A DNA stretch of 64,000 nucleotides from positions 3,844,001 to 3,908,000 of the forward strand of contig NZ_CP108006.1 of NCBI RefSeq assembly GCF_036127095.1, read 5' to 3'. Source of the stretch: Streptomyces sp. NBC_00335. GTDB taxonomy: Bacteria; Actinomycetota; Actinomycetes; Streptomycetales; Streptomycetaceae. Below the pieces are notes generated by a model, which worked only from the letters and a program-made list of their open reading frames with translations, did not search any database and was not told where the DNA came from. Below are positions 44,229 through 52,667 of the stretch, in pieces (positions within the stretch are counted from its first letter, which is position 1; each line of letters opens with the position of its first letter). The position numbers were made by a program, and so were the translations under genes.

Positions 44229-45149
44229 ATGGCGCGCATCCGCACCATCAAGCCGGAAGCCTTCAGCTCCGAATCGCTGGCCGCCGTCAGCATCGCCGCC
44301 GAGCGGACCTTCTACGGGCTGCTGACCCAGGCCGACGACCACGGACGCTTCCGCGACCAGGCCGCCGTCATCGCGGGCCTGCTCTGGTCCCTGCGCCCCG
44401 AGCACGGGCCGATCGAGGTCGAGGACGACCTTAACCAGCTCGCCATGGCCGACCTGATCTGCCGGTACGAGGGCGAGGACGGCAAGCGCTACCTGCACAT
44501 CGTCACCTTCGCTAAGCACCAGAAGGTCAACCGCCCCAGCGGCGTCCGGCACCCGGTGTGTCCGCACCACGACGCGGGCCGGACGCCCCTGCCCTCACCA
44601 CTGGCTCACGGAGGGCTCCGCGAGGAGTCCTTGCAGGCTCACCGAGCCCTCAGCGAGGGCTCGACGGAACGGCGCGAGTCCACACCGAGCCAGGTTTCCG
44701 CAGGTCAGAGCGAATTCAGTGAGCCCTCCATGAGGGTGCAGGGAGGGCTCCCCGGGCCGTCCGTGAGGCCTCACGGTCCGGATCTAGGACCTAGGATCAT
44801 GGATCTAGGATCAACTCCGTTGGGGGGCGCAAGCGCCCCCGCACCCGAGACCGTCTCGGCCCAGCAGATGGTCGCCGAATACGCCGCCGCATGTCCCAAC
44901 CGCCCGCCGAGCGCGGTGCTGGGCCAGCTCGGCCGATCCGTCGCGAAGCTCCTCGCTGACGGCATCGCCGCCGCCCACATTCGCGCCGGTCTGATGCGGC
45001 TGCGGGAGAAGGCCCTGCACCCGAGCGTGCTGCCGAGCCTGGTCAACGAGGCCATGAACCCGCCACAGACGCAGGCTCCCGCCCGCCCGGCCCACCGGAC
45101 CTACGCCAACCCGGCCGACGCCGAAGCCGCGTACGGAGGCGCCCTGTGA
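44229..45149 (+). CDS. Phage-type replication initiator (DnaD/replisome-organiser-like)
   Basis: A 306-residue protein. The N-terminal 120 residues (MARIRTIKPEAFSSESLAAV, AERTFYGLLTQADDHGRFRD, YLHIVTFAKHQKVNRPS) match the winged-helix start of phage replisome organisers common in actinophages and integrative elements. The middle is low complexity and contains repeats at DNA level (44611-44812). The C-terminal helical part (SVAKLLADGIAAAHIRAGLM) may bind the loader. The next gene, a DnaC-like ATPase, overlaps by four bases, the usual initiator/loader order. Confidence 0.8.
   Translation: MARIRTIKPEAFSSESLAAVSIAAERTFYGLLTQADDHGRFRDQAAVIAGLLWSLRPEHGPIEVEDDLNQLAMADLICRYEGEDGKRYLHIVTFAKHQKVNRPSGVRHPVCPHHDAGRTPLPSPLAHGGLREESLQAHRALSEGSTERRESTPSQVSAGQSEFSEPSMRVQGGLPGPSVRPHGPDLGPRIMDLGSTPLGGASAPAPETVSAQQMVAEYAAACPNRPPSAVLGQLGRSVAKLLADGIAAAHIRAGLMRLREKALHPSVLPSLVNEAMNPPQTQAPARPAHRTYANPADAEAAYGGAL
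44611..44812. repeat. Origin-like repeat cluster inside the initiator gene
   Basis: GAGGGCTC occurs in alternating orientation at 44611, 44644, 44655, 44721 and 44743. It is followed by GTGAGGCCTCAC (44763-44774) and by tandem GGATCTAGGA elements with CCTAGGATC between (44780-44812), the only low-GC spot in the gene. Iterons plus an AT-rich segment inside the initiator gene is the lambda-type origin layout. Confidence 0.45.
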
Positions 45150-45844
45150 GCACCGCGACCCGCGAACCGCAGCGTGCCGGGATCCTGGCGGCTCGCCTGA
45201 ACGGGATCCTCGCCGCCCGGGGCATCGACCCCGACAGCGTCCCTGCCCAGCCACCGTCCGAGCCCGTGACCGCACTGGAGCTCGCTGACCGGCGCATCCC
45301 CGCCCGCTACCGCGAGGCCACTGCCACCGACCCCGGTGTGCATGCCTGGACGGAGCAGGTCGCCCGTATGGGCCGGGTCGGCCCCGGCGGCACCCGCGGG
45401 ATCTCGTACGGACCCTCGCTGCTGATCGTCGGCCCCACCGGAACCGGCAAGACGTACCAGGCGTACGGTGCCGTGCGCTCCCTGCTCATCGCCGGGGTCC
45501 GGCTGCGCTGGCAGGCGGTCACCTCCGCCGACCTGCACGCTCAGCTCCGCCCGCGGCCCAACCACGACCCCGAACGGGAGATCCAGGAACTCGGCCGGTG
45601 CCCGCTGCTGATCCTGGACGACCTCGGCGCGGCCAAGCAGTCCGAGTGGACCGAGGAGCTGACGTACCGGCTGATCAACCGCCGCTACACCGAGGTGCTC
45701 CCCACGCTCATCACCACCAACCTCCCCACCCAGGCCCTGCGCGACGCCGTCGGCGACCGCGTCGCCTCCCGCCTGGCCGAGATGACCGACCGCGTCATCC
45801 TCAGCGGCACCGACCGCCGCCGGTCCGCCCCGCGCCCCTCCTGA
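45146..45844 (+). CDS. DnaC/IstB-like helicase loader ATPase
   Basis: A 232-residue AAA+ protein. Walker A is LLIVGPTGTGKTYQAYGAV, Walker B is CPLLILDDLGAAKQSEW, and the sensor/Arg region is TLITTNLPTQALRDAVGDRVASRLAEM. This is the helicase-loader type found beside phage initiators, here expected to load the host DnaB. It overlaps the initiator gene by four bases. GTG start. Confidence 0.88.
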   Translation: MSTATREPQRAGILAARLNGILAARGIDPDSVPAQPPSEPVTALELADRRIPARYREATATDPGVHAWTEQVARMGRVGPGGTRGISYGPSLLIVGPTGTGKTYQAYGAVRSLLIAGVRLRWQAVTSADLHAQLRPRPNHDPEREIQELGRCPLLILDDLGAAKQSEWTEELTYRLINRRYTEVLPTLITTNLPTQALRDAVGDRVASRLAEMTDRVILSGTDRRRSAPRPS

Positions 45845-45940
45845 CGAGCGCCGGCGACCCCAACACCTCACCCCTGCCGTTCACGCCGCCCTCCGCGCCC
45901 GCACCCAGCTCGCGGTGGAGGGGCCCTCTGGAGACCCCGC

Positions 45941-46732
45941 TTGACCTCACACGCCTACACACCTCTCCCCCGCACCACGGCCTGGGACCGGGCCGCGATC
46001 TTCGCCCTCGGCGCCGCCGGATGCGCGCTCTCGTACGACGCGCTCCAGCAGATGGCCGTCGCCATCCACGTCCGTGGGTACCTGACCTACCTCTTCCCGC
46101 TGGTGATCGACGGCTTCATCGCCTACGGCGTCCGCGCCCTGCTCGTACTGCGCACCGCGCCCTACCGCGCCCGCCTGTACGTCTGGACCCTCTTCGGGAC
46201 CGCGACCACTGCCAGCATCTGGGCCAACGCCCTCCATGCCATCCGACTCAACCAACTCACTCCACCGGGCGGCGGCCTACGCCTGGGCGACGTCACCGTC
46301 GGCATCCTCTCCACCCTGGCCCCACTGGCCCTCGCTGGCGCGGTCCACCTCCACATCCTCATCACCCGGCAATCCACGACCGCACCCGGCTCCGCCTTCG
46401 AGCCTCCTGCAGACCAAGACGCCGACCAGACCACGGATCCGGATCCGGGTACCAAGGAGCAGGCTCCGGCCGGCCCGCCAGAGGAGCCGAACGCCCAGCC
46501 CGACGAACCGCGCCGGATCCGTATCGGGCGTCCACCCGAGGCCGAACTGAACGAATTGTTGGACCTGGTCCGCCCTGCCATCGAAGCGCACGGAAAGCCG
46601 ACCCGTGACCTGGTCCGCTCGACCATCAGGGACGCCAACCTCGGCATCAGCGAGAAGCGCCTCACCCAGCTCATGGCCGCCTTGCGCGCGGACCAGACGA
46701 CCGCCGATGGCCCTCGCCCTCACCCCGAGTGA
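45941..46732 (+). CDS. DUF2637 (SpdB-like) membrane protein
   Basis: A 263-residue protein with four membrane helices in the first 140 residues (AAIFALGAAGCALSYDALQQ, YLTYLFPLVIDGFIAYGVRAL, LFGTATTASIWANALHAI, LAPLALAGAVHLHILI) and a soluble helix-turn-helix-like tail (PTRDLVRSTIRDANLGISEK). DUF2637 proteins are the SpdB-type plasmid-spread proteins of Streptomyces conjugative elements. The likely start is TTG 45941 with GGAG seven bases upstream. Role in intramycelial spread is inferred from family. Confidence 0.85.
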   Translation: MTSHAYTPLPRTTAWDRAAIFALGAAGCALSYDALQQMAVAIHVRGYLTYLFPLVIDGFIAYGVRALLVLRTAPYRARLYVWTLFGTATTASIWANALHAIRLNQLTPPGGGLRLGDVTVGILSTLAPLALAGAVHLHILITRQSTTAPGSAFEPPADQDADQTTDPDPGTKEQAPAGPPEEPNAQPDEPRRIRIGRPPEAELNELLDLVRPAIEAHGKPTRDLVRSTIRDANLGISEKRLTQLMAALRADQTTADGPRPHPE

Positions 46733-47103
46733 CCCAAAGTCTCCGCAGGCCACAGGCCCGCTCCGGGGGCTGGACCGGGGCGGGGATGCCCCTTCCGCCC
46801 GCAAGGCCAACTCAACTGCCCCGGCCGACCGGAGCGCGTCATGCACCTCCGCACCGGTGCTGTCCGGCAGTCCGGATCGCCCTGTCGGAGACGACAGCCT
46901 CCCGTCCCGCGCGGACCACCACCGCGTATGAACCCGTCAGCACACCTATCCCACGAAAGCACCAGCGCATGCACGAAGCACACCGCGAAGACCCCTGCCA
47001 CCTCAGCAGTAGCCAGCCGCTCCCCACCGGTACCAGCGCAGCAAGTTGTACCCAGAGCATTGCTCCCGTCGGGAGCAATGCTCTGGGCTCCCCCGCCCCA
47101 GGG
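46733..47103. other. Gap holding the oriT candidate
   Basis: This 371-base stretch before mobC has no convincing gene, although the mobC frame stays open upstream to ATG 46969. Its main feature is a 17-base perfect hairpin at 47051-47087. Confidence 0.5.
47051..47087. promoter_or_regulatory. Long perfect hairpin upstream of mobC (oriT candidate)
   Basis: CCCAGAGCATTGCTCCC (47051-47067) pairs perfectly with 47071-47087 around a GTC loop. It lies 17 bases before the first plausible mobC start, the usual place for a transfer origin in MobC/relaxase systems. A terminator is the alternative. Confidence 0.5.
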
Positions 47104-47634
47104 GTGGCGGCGGAGGACCGGCACCAGGGGGCGCCGGTCCTTCGGGATGCGGCCGAGGGCGGACCACACCCGGGCAGGGACGGACAGCACACCTGCCACA
47201 CCACGCGCTGCACGCACGCCGCGCCGACGACATCCCACGCGCGCCAGCGCGAACGCCTGCGCGCCGAGAACAAGCGCACCCACCAGCCCAGCTGCCGCAT
47301 GAACGACGACGAGTACCAGCTCCTCGTCCGCGCGGCCTCTGCCTGCCGCATGAGCATCGCCGGCTTCCTCGCCCACTCCGCTCTGAAGGCCGCACGCGAT
47401 CTCGACCGCACCGAAGCCGAGATCGCCACCCGTCGGGAGATCGTCAGCGAGCTGTTCGCGCTGCGCCGGGCCCTCGGCCCGATCGGCAAGAACCTGAACC
47501 AGGTCGCCACCGTCCTGAACTCCGGCGCCGACGCCCCGCACGCCCGGGCGGTCCTCGACGCCGTCCAGCGGACCGCCCAGCGCGTGGAGGACTTCACCCA
47601 GCGCTACATGGCGACGGAAGCTCCCACCGGATGA
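47104..47634 (+). CDS. mobC: MobC-like relaxosome protein
   Basis: A protein of up to 176 residues. The conserved core runs from MNDDEYQLLVRAASACRMS (47299 on) through GFLAHSALKAARDLDR to RRALGPIGKNLNQVATVLNS, which is the MobC/ribbon-helix-helix pattern with the GxNLNQ motif. MobC helps the relaxase open DNA at oriT. The N-terminal start is uncertain: GTG 47104, ATG 46969 (which would run through the hairpin) and ATG 47299 are all in frame. Stop and relaxase start overlap (ATGA). Confidence 0.8.
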   Translation: MAAEDRHQGAPVLRDAAEGGPHPGRDGQHTCHTTRCTHAAPTTSHARQRERLRAENKRTHQPSCRMNDDEYQLLVRAASACRMSIAGFLAHSALKAARDLDRTEAEIATRREIVSELFALRRALGPIGKNLNQVATVLNSGADAPHARAVLDAVQRTAQRVEDFTQRYMATEAPTG

Positions 47635-49364
47635 TCCCCCGCATCCACAAGATGGGCAGCCGCACCATCGGCCTGATCCGCTACCTCTACGGGCCCGGCA
47701 CCCACGAAGAGCACACCGACCCCCACCTCGTGGCCGCCTGGGACGGTCTCGTCCCCGACCCCGGCCGCAACCCAGCCGCCACTTACGAGGACCTGCAAAG
47801 GCTCCTCGACCAGCCCGTCGAAGCCCTGCCCGAGTCGCGGCGCCCCACCGAGCACGTGTGGCACCTGTCCGTACGTGCCGCGCCCGAAGACCCGATCCTC
47901 ACCGACGAGCAGTGGGGCGACATCGCCCGCCGCATGGTTGCTGCCACCGGCATAGCCCCCGAGGGCGACACCGCCGCCTGCCGTTGGGCAGCCGTCCGCC
48001 ACGCCGACGACCACATCCACATCATCGCCACCACCGTCCGCGAGGACGGCCGCCGGCCCCGCCGCCACAACGAAGCCCAACGCTCCCAGACCGAAGCCCG
48101 TCTCATCGAAGCCGACTACTGCCTGCGCCGCCTCAACGCCGGTGACGGAACCGCCGCCCAACGCCCCACCAGCGCCGAACGACACAAAGCCGACCGCAAC
48201 AAGCGGGAACGCACCCCCAGGGAGGAACTACGCGAGACCGTCCGCCGTGCCGTGGCCGGCGCCCAGGGCGAGGAGGAGTTCTTCGACCGCCTCGCCTCTG
48301 CCGGCCTCCTCGTACGGCAGCGGAAGGCACCGTCCGGGGATGTCCTCGGCTACACCGTCGCCCTGCCCGACGACCGCAACAAGAACGGCGAACCCGTCTA
48401 CTTCTCCGGGTCGAAGCTCGCCCCGGACCTGTCCCTGCCCCGCATGCGCGAACGCTGGACCACCCCGGCAAAGACCGCCGACGACAGCAGCGACCAGGAC
48501 CGTCCCACCCTGCCGCCGGTGACCGGCCCCGCGTTCGCACGACGCCGCGCCACCACTGCCGCCTGGCAGGCGCTGCTCGTCATCGACAACGGCGACGACG
48601 ACGGCCTGATCGCGGGGCAGATCGCAGCCATGGGGGAGGTGCTCGACGCGCTCGCCAAGTCCTCCGCCGCGCACACCCGCAAGGAGCTGCGGGACGCGGC
48701 CTCCTCGTTCGAGCGGGCCACCCGCTCCCACGTGAGAGCCGCTCGCGGGCACGACCGCGCCCTGCGGCAGGCTGCCCGGGACCTCGTCCACAGCGGACCG
48801 GCCCTCGGCCGCGGAGAAGACGGCGCCACCACGGCCATGCTCATCGACATGGCGTTCTTCCTCGCCATCGCGGCAGCGAACTGGCACGGCAAGAAGCACC
48901 ACGCCCAGCAGGCCGAAGCCGCACGCCAGGCCGCTGAGCACCTGCGCGCCGCCTACCAGGCCGCCGCAGCACAGCCCATAGCCGTACTCCGCCAGCGAGG
49001 CCGCGTCCTGCCCCAGCCCTTGCAGCAGCGGCACGCTGCCGTTCTGCGCCAGGTGGTCCCCGACCTTGCCGAACAGGTCCTGGCCGAGCCCGGCTGGCCC
49101 GCGCTGGCAGCCACCCTCGCCGACGCCCACGCCGCCGGCCACGATCCGGCCACCCTGCTCACCGAAGCCACCCGGCACCGGGAACTGGACAGCGCCACCT
49201 CGATCAGCGACGTCCTCACCTGGCGCCTGCGCCGCCTCGCCCACCTGCCCGCCGACCCCGGAAACATCCACGCCACACCCGCCCGAGGCAAGAACAGGAC
49301 CCCGCCCTCGGCACCGGCGCAACCCGCGAACACGGCAGCGAACGAAGCCACTCGTCGGCGCTGA
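47631..49364 (+). CDS. Relaxase/mobilization nuclease (MobA-like)
   Basis: A 577-residue relaxase. The N-terminal part has a Tyr-containing segment (TIGLIRYLYGPG, candidate nicking tyrosines 18 and 20) and the metal-binding histidines in VRHADDHIHIIATT (about residues 122-135). A basic linker (RHKADRNKRERTPREE) leads to a helical C-terminal half. It should nick oriT and lead one strand into a recipient, using a transfer channel from elsewhere, because no channel or FtsK-type motor is encoded nearby. It is translationally coupled to mobC. Confidence 0.88.
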   Translation: MIPRIHKMGSRTIGLIRYLYGPGTHEEHTDPHLVAAWDGLVPDPGRNPAATYEDLQRLLDQPVEALPESRRPTEHVWHLSVRAAPEDPILTDEQWGDIARRMVAATGIAPEGDTAACRWAAVRHADDHIHIIATTVREDGRRPRRHNEAQRSQTEARLIEADYCLRRLNAGDGTAAQRPTSAERHKADRNKRERTPREELRETVRRAVAGAQGEEEFFDRLASAGLLVRQRKAPSGDVLGYTVALPDDRNKNGEPVYFSGSKLAPDLSLPRMRERWTTPAKTADDSSDQDRPTLPPVTGPAFARRRATTAAWQALLVIDNGDDDGLIAGQIAAMGEVLDALAKSSAAHTRKELRDAASSFERATRSHVRAARGHDRALRQAARDLVHSGPALGRGEDGATTAMLIDMAFFLAIAAANWHGKKHHAQQAEAARQAAEHLRAAYQAAAAQPIAVLRQRGRVLPQPLQQRHAAVLRQVVPDLAEQVLAEPGWPALAATLADAHAAGHDPATLLTEATRHRELDSATSISDVLTWRLRRLAHLPADPGNIHATPARGKNRTPPSAPAQPANTAANEATRRR

Positions 49365-49587
49365 TCACGCCGATCCGGCAGGGGACGCCACCTGACTGAT
49401 TGGCTCGACCACCCAATGGCCGGGGCCATCAGCAGCCGCCCCACACCCCAGGTGTGAAAGCCCCTCACCCCCGAAGCCCATGTCCCCTAAACCAAGGCCC
49501 GCCCCTGTGCCCCGAGCACCCCCAGAGACACCGCCCCGAACCGATCACCACAAACCGATCACACGACACCACATAAGGAACCCACCC

Positions 49588-49983
49588 GTGCCCCAGCCTT
49601 CCATCCGCCCCGACGTCGTCGTTCTTTTCACCGACGTCGACTGGGACGGCCACCTCGACGACCCCACGCGCCCCTACCATCGCGACGGGCGCCCCTTCAC
49701 CCACGCCGAGCACCTCCTGCTCAACACCATCACCCCGGAAGAGCAGGCCGCCGGGCTGGCGCAGTTGCGACGTGAGGCCGACTGGCTGCGCGACATCGAC
49801 GCAAAGCGGCAGGTCTTCGTCGATCTGGTCCTCAAGTACCTCGCCAAGCTCCCCGAGGGCTCCTTGGTCGACGACGCCATCGACATCATGACCGACGAGG
49901 ACTACGCCGAGTACGAGCGCCTGCTCCCCATCGTCACCGCGGAAGACACCCTCGAATACCTCGCCGAACACGCAGAGGACTAA
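49588..49983 (+). CDS. Hypothetical protein of the mobile element
   Basis: A 131-residue acidic protein. It starts at GTG 49588 with AAGGAA upstream (MPQPSIRPDVVVLFTDVDWDG), and continues with AEHLLLNTITPEEQAAGLAQL and a C-terminal run of Asp/Glu-rich helices ending EYLAEHAED. No family recognised. The upstream frame extension (Pro/His rich) is likely not translated. It follows the relaxase gene by 223 bases and may be cargo or a transfer accessory protein. Confidence 0.65.
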   Translation: MPQPSIRPDVVVLFTDVDWDGHLDDPTRPYHRDGRPFTHAEHLLLNTITPEEQAAGLAQLRREADWLRDIDAKRQVFVDLVLKYLAKLPEGSLVDDAIDIMTDEDYAEYERLLPIVTAEDTLEYLAEHAED

Positions 49984-50077
49984 CCGGCCATACGCCAACG
50001 AGCTCACGGTCCAGCCGCGGCCGCCGACGGAATGCTGCGACTGGTCGAACAGGCGCACTGGGCGGAGGGTTGGCTAC

Positions 50078-50584
50078 ATGTCGCCACCGGCCGAGGCCCT
50101 CGGCCAGTCGCGGAGGAAGGGCGTGGCCATCTTGCTCACGGACGTCCTGGCCGACTGGGCGCAGAGCTCGGTGGAGGTGGTCGCACGGGACCGGGCGGCC
50201 GGGCGCCGCGCGCCCACCACCGCCGAGATCACCCGGAGCCTGACCCAGGCGGTGATCTCTCTCCGCGACGGGACGGGGATCGGCCCGATCGCGAAGTACG
50301 CCCGCACCTACCGCGAACTGCGGTTGCCGGTGGTCCCGGACGGCAAGGGCCGGTACGGCTGGCTGGACGTCGTGATCTGGCTGCCCGACGTACCGGGCAT
50401 CGTGGTGGAGATCGACTCCCGGCCCAACCCTGCCTCGGTCCAGAAGCTCGTCTTCGCCCGCGACGCGGGCGCGTTCCCGCTGTGGGTGTGCTTCGGCAAG
50501 GGCGGCATCGAGAGGATCGACGGGGTGACGGTCCTCGGTATCCGGGAATGTGTCCAAGGCGTCCTCGACACGGGAGCCGAGTAG
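50078..50584 (+). CDS. Hypothetical protein with nuclease-like core
   Basis: A 168-residue protein. The segment GWLDVVIWLPDVPGIVVEIDSRPNPASVQKLVFARDAGAFPLWVCFG, quoted here only as its motifs LDVVIWLP, VVEID and KLVFAR, has the D-ExD/K order expected of a restriction-endonuclease-like fold; this is a guess from pattern, not a known family. ATG 50078 starts MSPPAEALGQSRRKG. It lies beside the mobile element genes and ends before a strong terminator. Confidence 0.6.
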   Translation: MSPPAEALGQSRRKGVAILLTDVLADWAQSSVEVVARDRAAGRRAPTTAEITRSLTQAVISLRDGTGIGPIAKYARTYRELRLPVVPDGKGRYGWLDVVIWLPDVPGIVVEIDSRPNPASVQKLVFARDAGAFPLWVCFGKGGIERIDGVTVLGIRECVQGVLDTGAE

Positions 50585-50793
50585 CTCTCGTGTAGCTGCC
50601 GCGAAGTGGCGGTCTGCCGCGGCGGCCCAAGCCGGGGCGCATCCGCCGGCCCGGGGAACCGCTCGCGGGCGATTGGTCCTCGAACGGGCCGAGCTCCAGG
50701 ATCGCATCGCCACCACCGGCGACATCATCCGCGCCGTCACAAAGCGTGTCGTCCCCGGCGTCGGGGACCGATGGAACGGCCAGTAAACCTCAG

Positions 50794-50826
50794 TGGGGCT
50801 CCCCGCCCACAAGACGGGGAGCCCCA
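50794..50826. terminator. Bidirectional terminator
   Basis: TGGGGCTCCCCG (50794-50805) pairs perfectly with CGGGGAGCCCCA (50815-50826). It lies 18 bases beyond the stop of the convergent small membrane protein gene. Confidence 0.8.
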
Positions 50827-50844
50827 CCTGCATGCCTGCGCCGG

Positions 50845-51108
50845 TCAACCGGCCATGGACGCCACAACCAGCGCAACGGCCGCGCCGCACAGCAGCACCG
50901 CAAGCGGCCATGCCAGCCAGCCGCGCCCGGTACGCCTGCGCCACAGCCCCAGCCACAGCGCACACGCCCCCACGAGCAGAACCGTCAGACCGCTCAGCTC
51001 GCCGTTCCGCCACGCCACCTGCACGGCGCCACGGTCAGCACCCCATACAAGAAGCGCAACGAGGACTCCAACGGTCAGCGCACACGCCGCTTCCAGCAGC
51101 CTGCTCAT
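50845..51108 (-). CDS. Small integral membrane protein
   Basis: An 87-residue protein with three hydrophobic helices (ACALTVGVLVALLVWGA, LTVLLVGACALWLGLW, WLAWPLAVLLCGAAVALVVA) separated by a basic loop (RRRTGRGW). AAAGG lies at a good distance from ATG 51108. It follows the two exported-protein genes on the same strand with a 33-base gap. No family recognised. Confidence 0.65.
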   Translation of the reverse strand: MSRLLEAACALTVGVLVALLVWGADRGAVQVAWRNGELSGLTVLLVGACALWLGLWRRRTGRGWLAWPLAVLLCGAAVALVVASMAG

Positions 51109-51141
51109 ACGGCGCCTTTCTTCTCCGGCGTGGCCGTCAGG

Positions 51142-51558
51142 TCAGCGCGACGGCGGAACTGACGGCTTGACCTCGACGGTCTCCGTCTTGCGGCCCTCTG
51201 CGTCCGTGCTGAAGGACCGCTTCTCCCCGGCCCGAGGACCGGCCACGGGCCCTTGGGGCGCACCGGGCTTCATCTCGACGCCCGGCTTGACCATGAGGGT
51301 CTTTCCGTTTGCGTCCTTGACCACCTTGCCGTCCGCCCCGATCAGCGGCAGCTCTGCGGGCAACTTGGACGCGTCCACTGTGCCGTCGGGGTTGACCCAC
51401 GGCGGCTTGGGCGGCGCCGGCGGCACCGCGGCTTTCTCGGCGTGCCCGCTGTCGGCGGGGCGGGGCGCCTCATCGGCGGATGCGTTCGCCACCACGGCGC
51501 CCAGCAGAAGCACCCCAGACATTGCTGCTACAGCGAGGGATACACGGGTCTTCTTCAT
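51142..51558 (-). CDS. Exported hypothetical protein
   Basis: A 138-residue protein with a clear signal peptide (MKKTRVSLAVAAMSGVLLLG, cleavage likely near ANASADEA). The mature part is Pro/Lys/Gly rich (PPAPPKPPWVNPDGTVDASK, DGKVVKDANGKTLMVKPG), suggesting an extended or cell-wall-associated protein. ATG 51558 is supported by the signal peptide. It sits between another exported protein and a small membrane protein on one strand, probably a single transcript. Confidence 0.7.
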   Translation of the reverse strand: MKKTRVSLAVAAMSGVLLLGAVVANASADEAPRPADSGHAEKAAVPPAPPKPPWVNPDGTVDASKLPAELPLIGADGKVVKDANGKTLMVKPGVEMKPGAPQGPVAGPRAGEKRSFSTDAEGRKTETVEVKPSVPPSR

Positions 51559-51583
51559 GCGCGGTGTCTCCAGTCTCGGCAGG

Positions 51584-52156
51584 CTACGGCTCGATGTACT
51601 GATTTCCAGACCACATGAGAACGTCGGTCCCGTACCAGGTACCGCCGTAGTAGACGTTCGACACGCCAAGCGTGCCGTAGTAGCCGCCACCGCAGGGCGG
51701 CGCGATCCCGAAGTTCCAGGCGAGGGTCATCCTGGAGTCCTCTTTGGTGTTGGCGTAGCCGCTCCAGGTGCCGTCCGGGTACTGGGTGCCCAGGAGCTGT
51801 ACGCACACACCCCAATCGGTGCCGTCCCAGATGTAGTACTGCCATGCGGTCTTGAGGTCGCCGGGGTTCCGGTTCCAGATCAGGACGCACGCCTGGGCGA
51901 GAGGGATGCCGGAGGAGGCCAGCCCATAGGACTTGGCGTAGCCTCCTCCGCCGCCGTGGGAGACCTCCGCATAGGTGTACAGGCACTTCGAGGAGTCGGT
52001 GTTGGCCCACACCTCGTCGGACTGGTACACGACGTGCGCCTGGGCGGCGGTGGCGGAGCTGAACACCAGAATCAAGGCTGCGCCGAAGGCGATCAGGGCG
52101 CCGAGCGGCCGGGGCAATCGGCGTCTTGCCCGTGGAACGGGGTGGGTGGGTTTCAC
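51584..52156 (-). CDS. Exported Gly/Tyr-rich hypothetical protein
   Basis: A 190-residue protein with a basic start and signal peptide (RPLGALIAFGAALILVFSSA, cleavage near AAQAHVVY). The mature part has three cysteines (KCLYTYAE, QACVLIW, GVCVQLL, then PPCGGGYYG makes a fourth), suggesting two disulfides, and many Trp/Tyr/Gly residues. GTG 52156 is preferred because GAGGGG lies six bases upstream; GTG 52180 is possible. No known family; two disulfides and aromatic surface could suit a secreted binding protein. Confidence 0.7.
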   Translation of the reverse strand: MKPTHPVPRARRRLPRPLGALIAFGAALILVFSSATAAQAHVVYQSDEVWANTDSSKCLYTYAEVSHGGGGGYAKSYGLASSGIPLAQACVLIWNRNPGDLKTAWQYYIWDGTDWGVCVQLLGTQYPDGTWSGYANTKEDSRMTLAWNFGIAPPCGGGYYGTLGVSNVYYGGTWYGTDVLMWSGNQYIEP

Positions 52157-52216
52157 AGGGATCCCCTCGTGTTCGTGCACGGCTGATGCAGGTCCACGTA
52201 CACACCTGACCCTACG

Positions 52217-52378
52217 TCAGGTCAGCGTCATATTTTGAGGTTTGTTCGATTCTGGAGGCGACCAAGAGGAGGCCGGGCATGCTGCGCAGTTGGCGCGCAG
52301 TGCCAGCTTCGCTTCCGCCAGGTCGGGGTGACTGAGGCCGACTTCGCGGATGAGCAGGGAGAAGGAGGCACGGAACAT
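52217..52378 (-). CDS. Possible small protein of 53 residues
   Basis: ATG 52378 is preceded by GGGGAA at five bases and opens MFRASFSLLIREVGLSHPD, continuing LAEAKLALRANCAACPA. The amino-acid pattern is protein-like and codons end mostly in G or C. In the same frame the open reading extends upstream (GSVIATRDGEV), so it could also be the tail of a decayed longer gene. No family recognised. Confidence 0.35.
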   Translation of the reverse strand: MFRASFSLLIREVGLSHPDLAEAKLALRANCAACPASSWSPPESNKPQNMTLT

Positions 52379-52552
52379 GACTTCCCCGTCGCGGGTGGCG
52401 ATGACGGACCCGACCGCATGATCACCGGCTTAGCGTTAACCGCCGTACCGATGTACGAGGCTGTACCCGCTCAGCACACCGCGCCATCAGCCTCACTCCA
52501 GAAGCACACGCACTCGGCACAGACCTGACCACCAGGGCCGCCTAACACCGCT

Positions 52553-52598
52553 AACAGCCTCGGGGCCAACGCAGAAACGCGTTGGCCCCGAGGCTGTT
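52553..52598. terminator. Terminator of the cysS operon
   Basis: A 20-base perfect stem (52553-52572 with 52579-52598, arms beginning AACAGCCTCGGGGCC) and a six-base AGAAAC loop. It lies 70 bases past the oxygenase stop. Confidence 0.88.
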
Positions 52599-52667
52599 GC
52601 ACTGTCCTGGCCGGGTCATTTCCCACCAGGGTCCACGTGCCCTGGCCGAGACATCGCTGCTGGCGAG

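Larger units (their letters stand above)
52157..52667. other. Spacer between exported-protein and oxygenase genes
   Basis: These 511 bases contain one possible 53-residue gene on the minus strand (52217-52378) and the strong 20-base terminator (52553-52598). Nothing else is recognisable. Confidence 0.4.
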
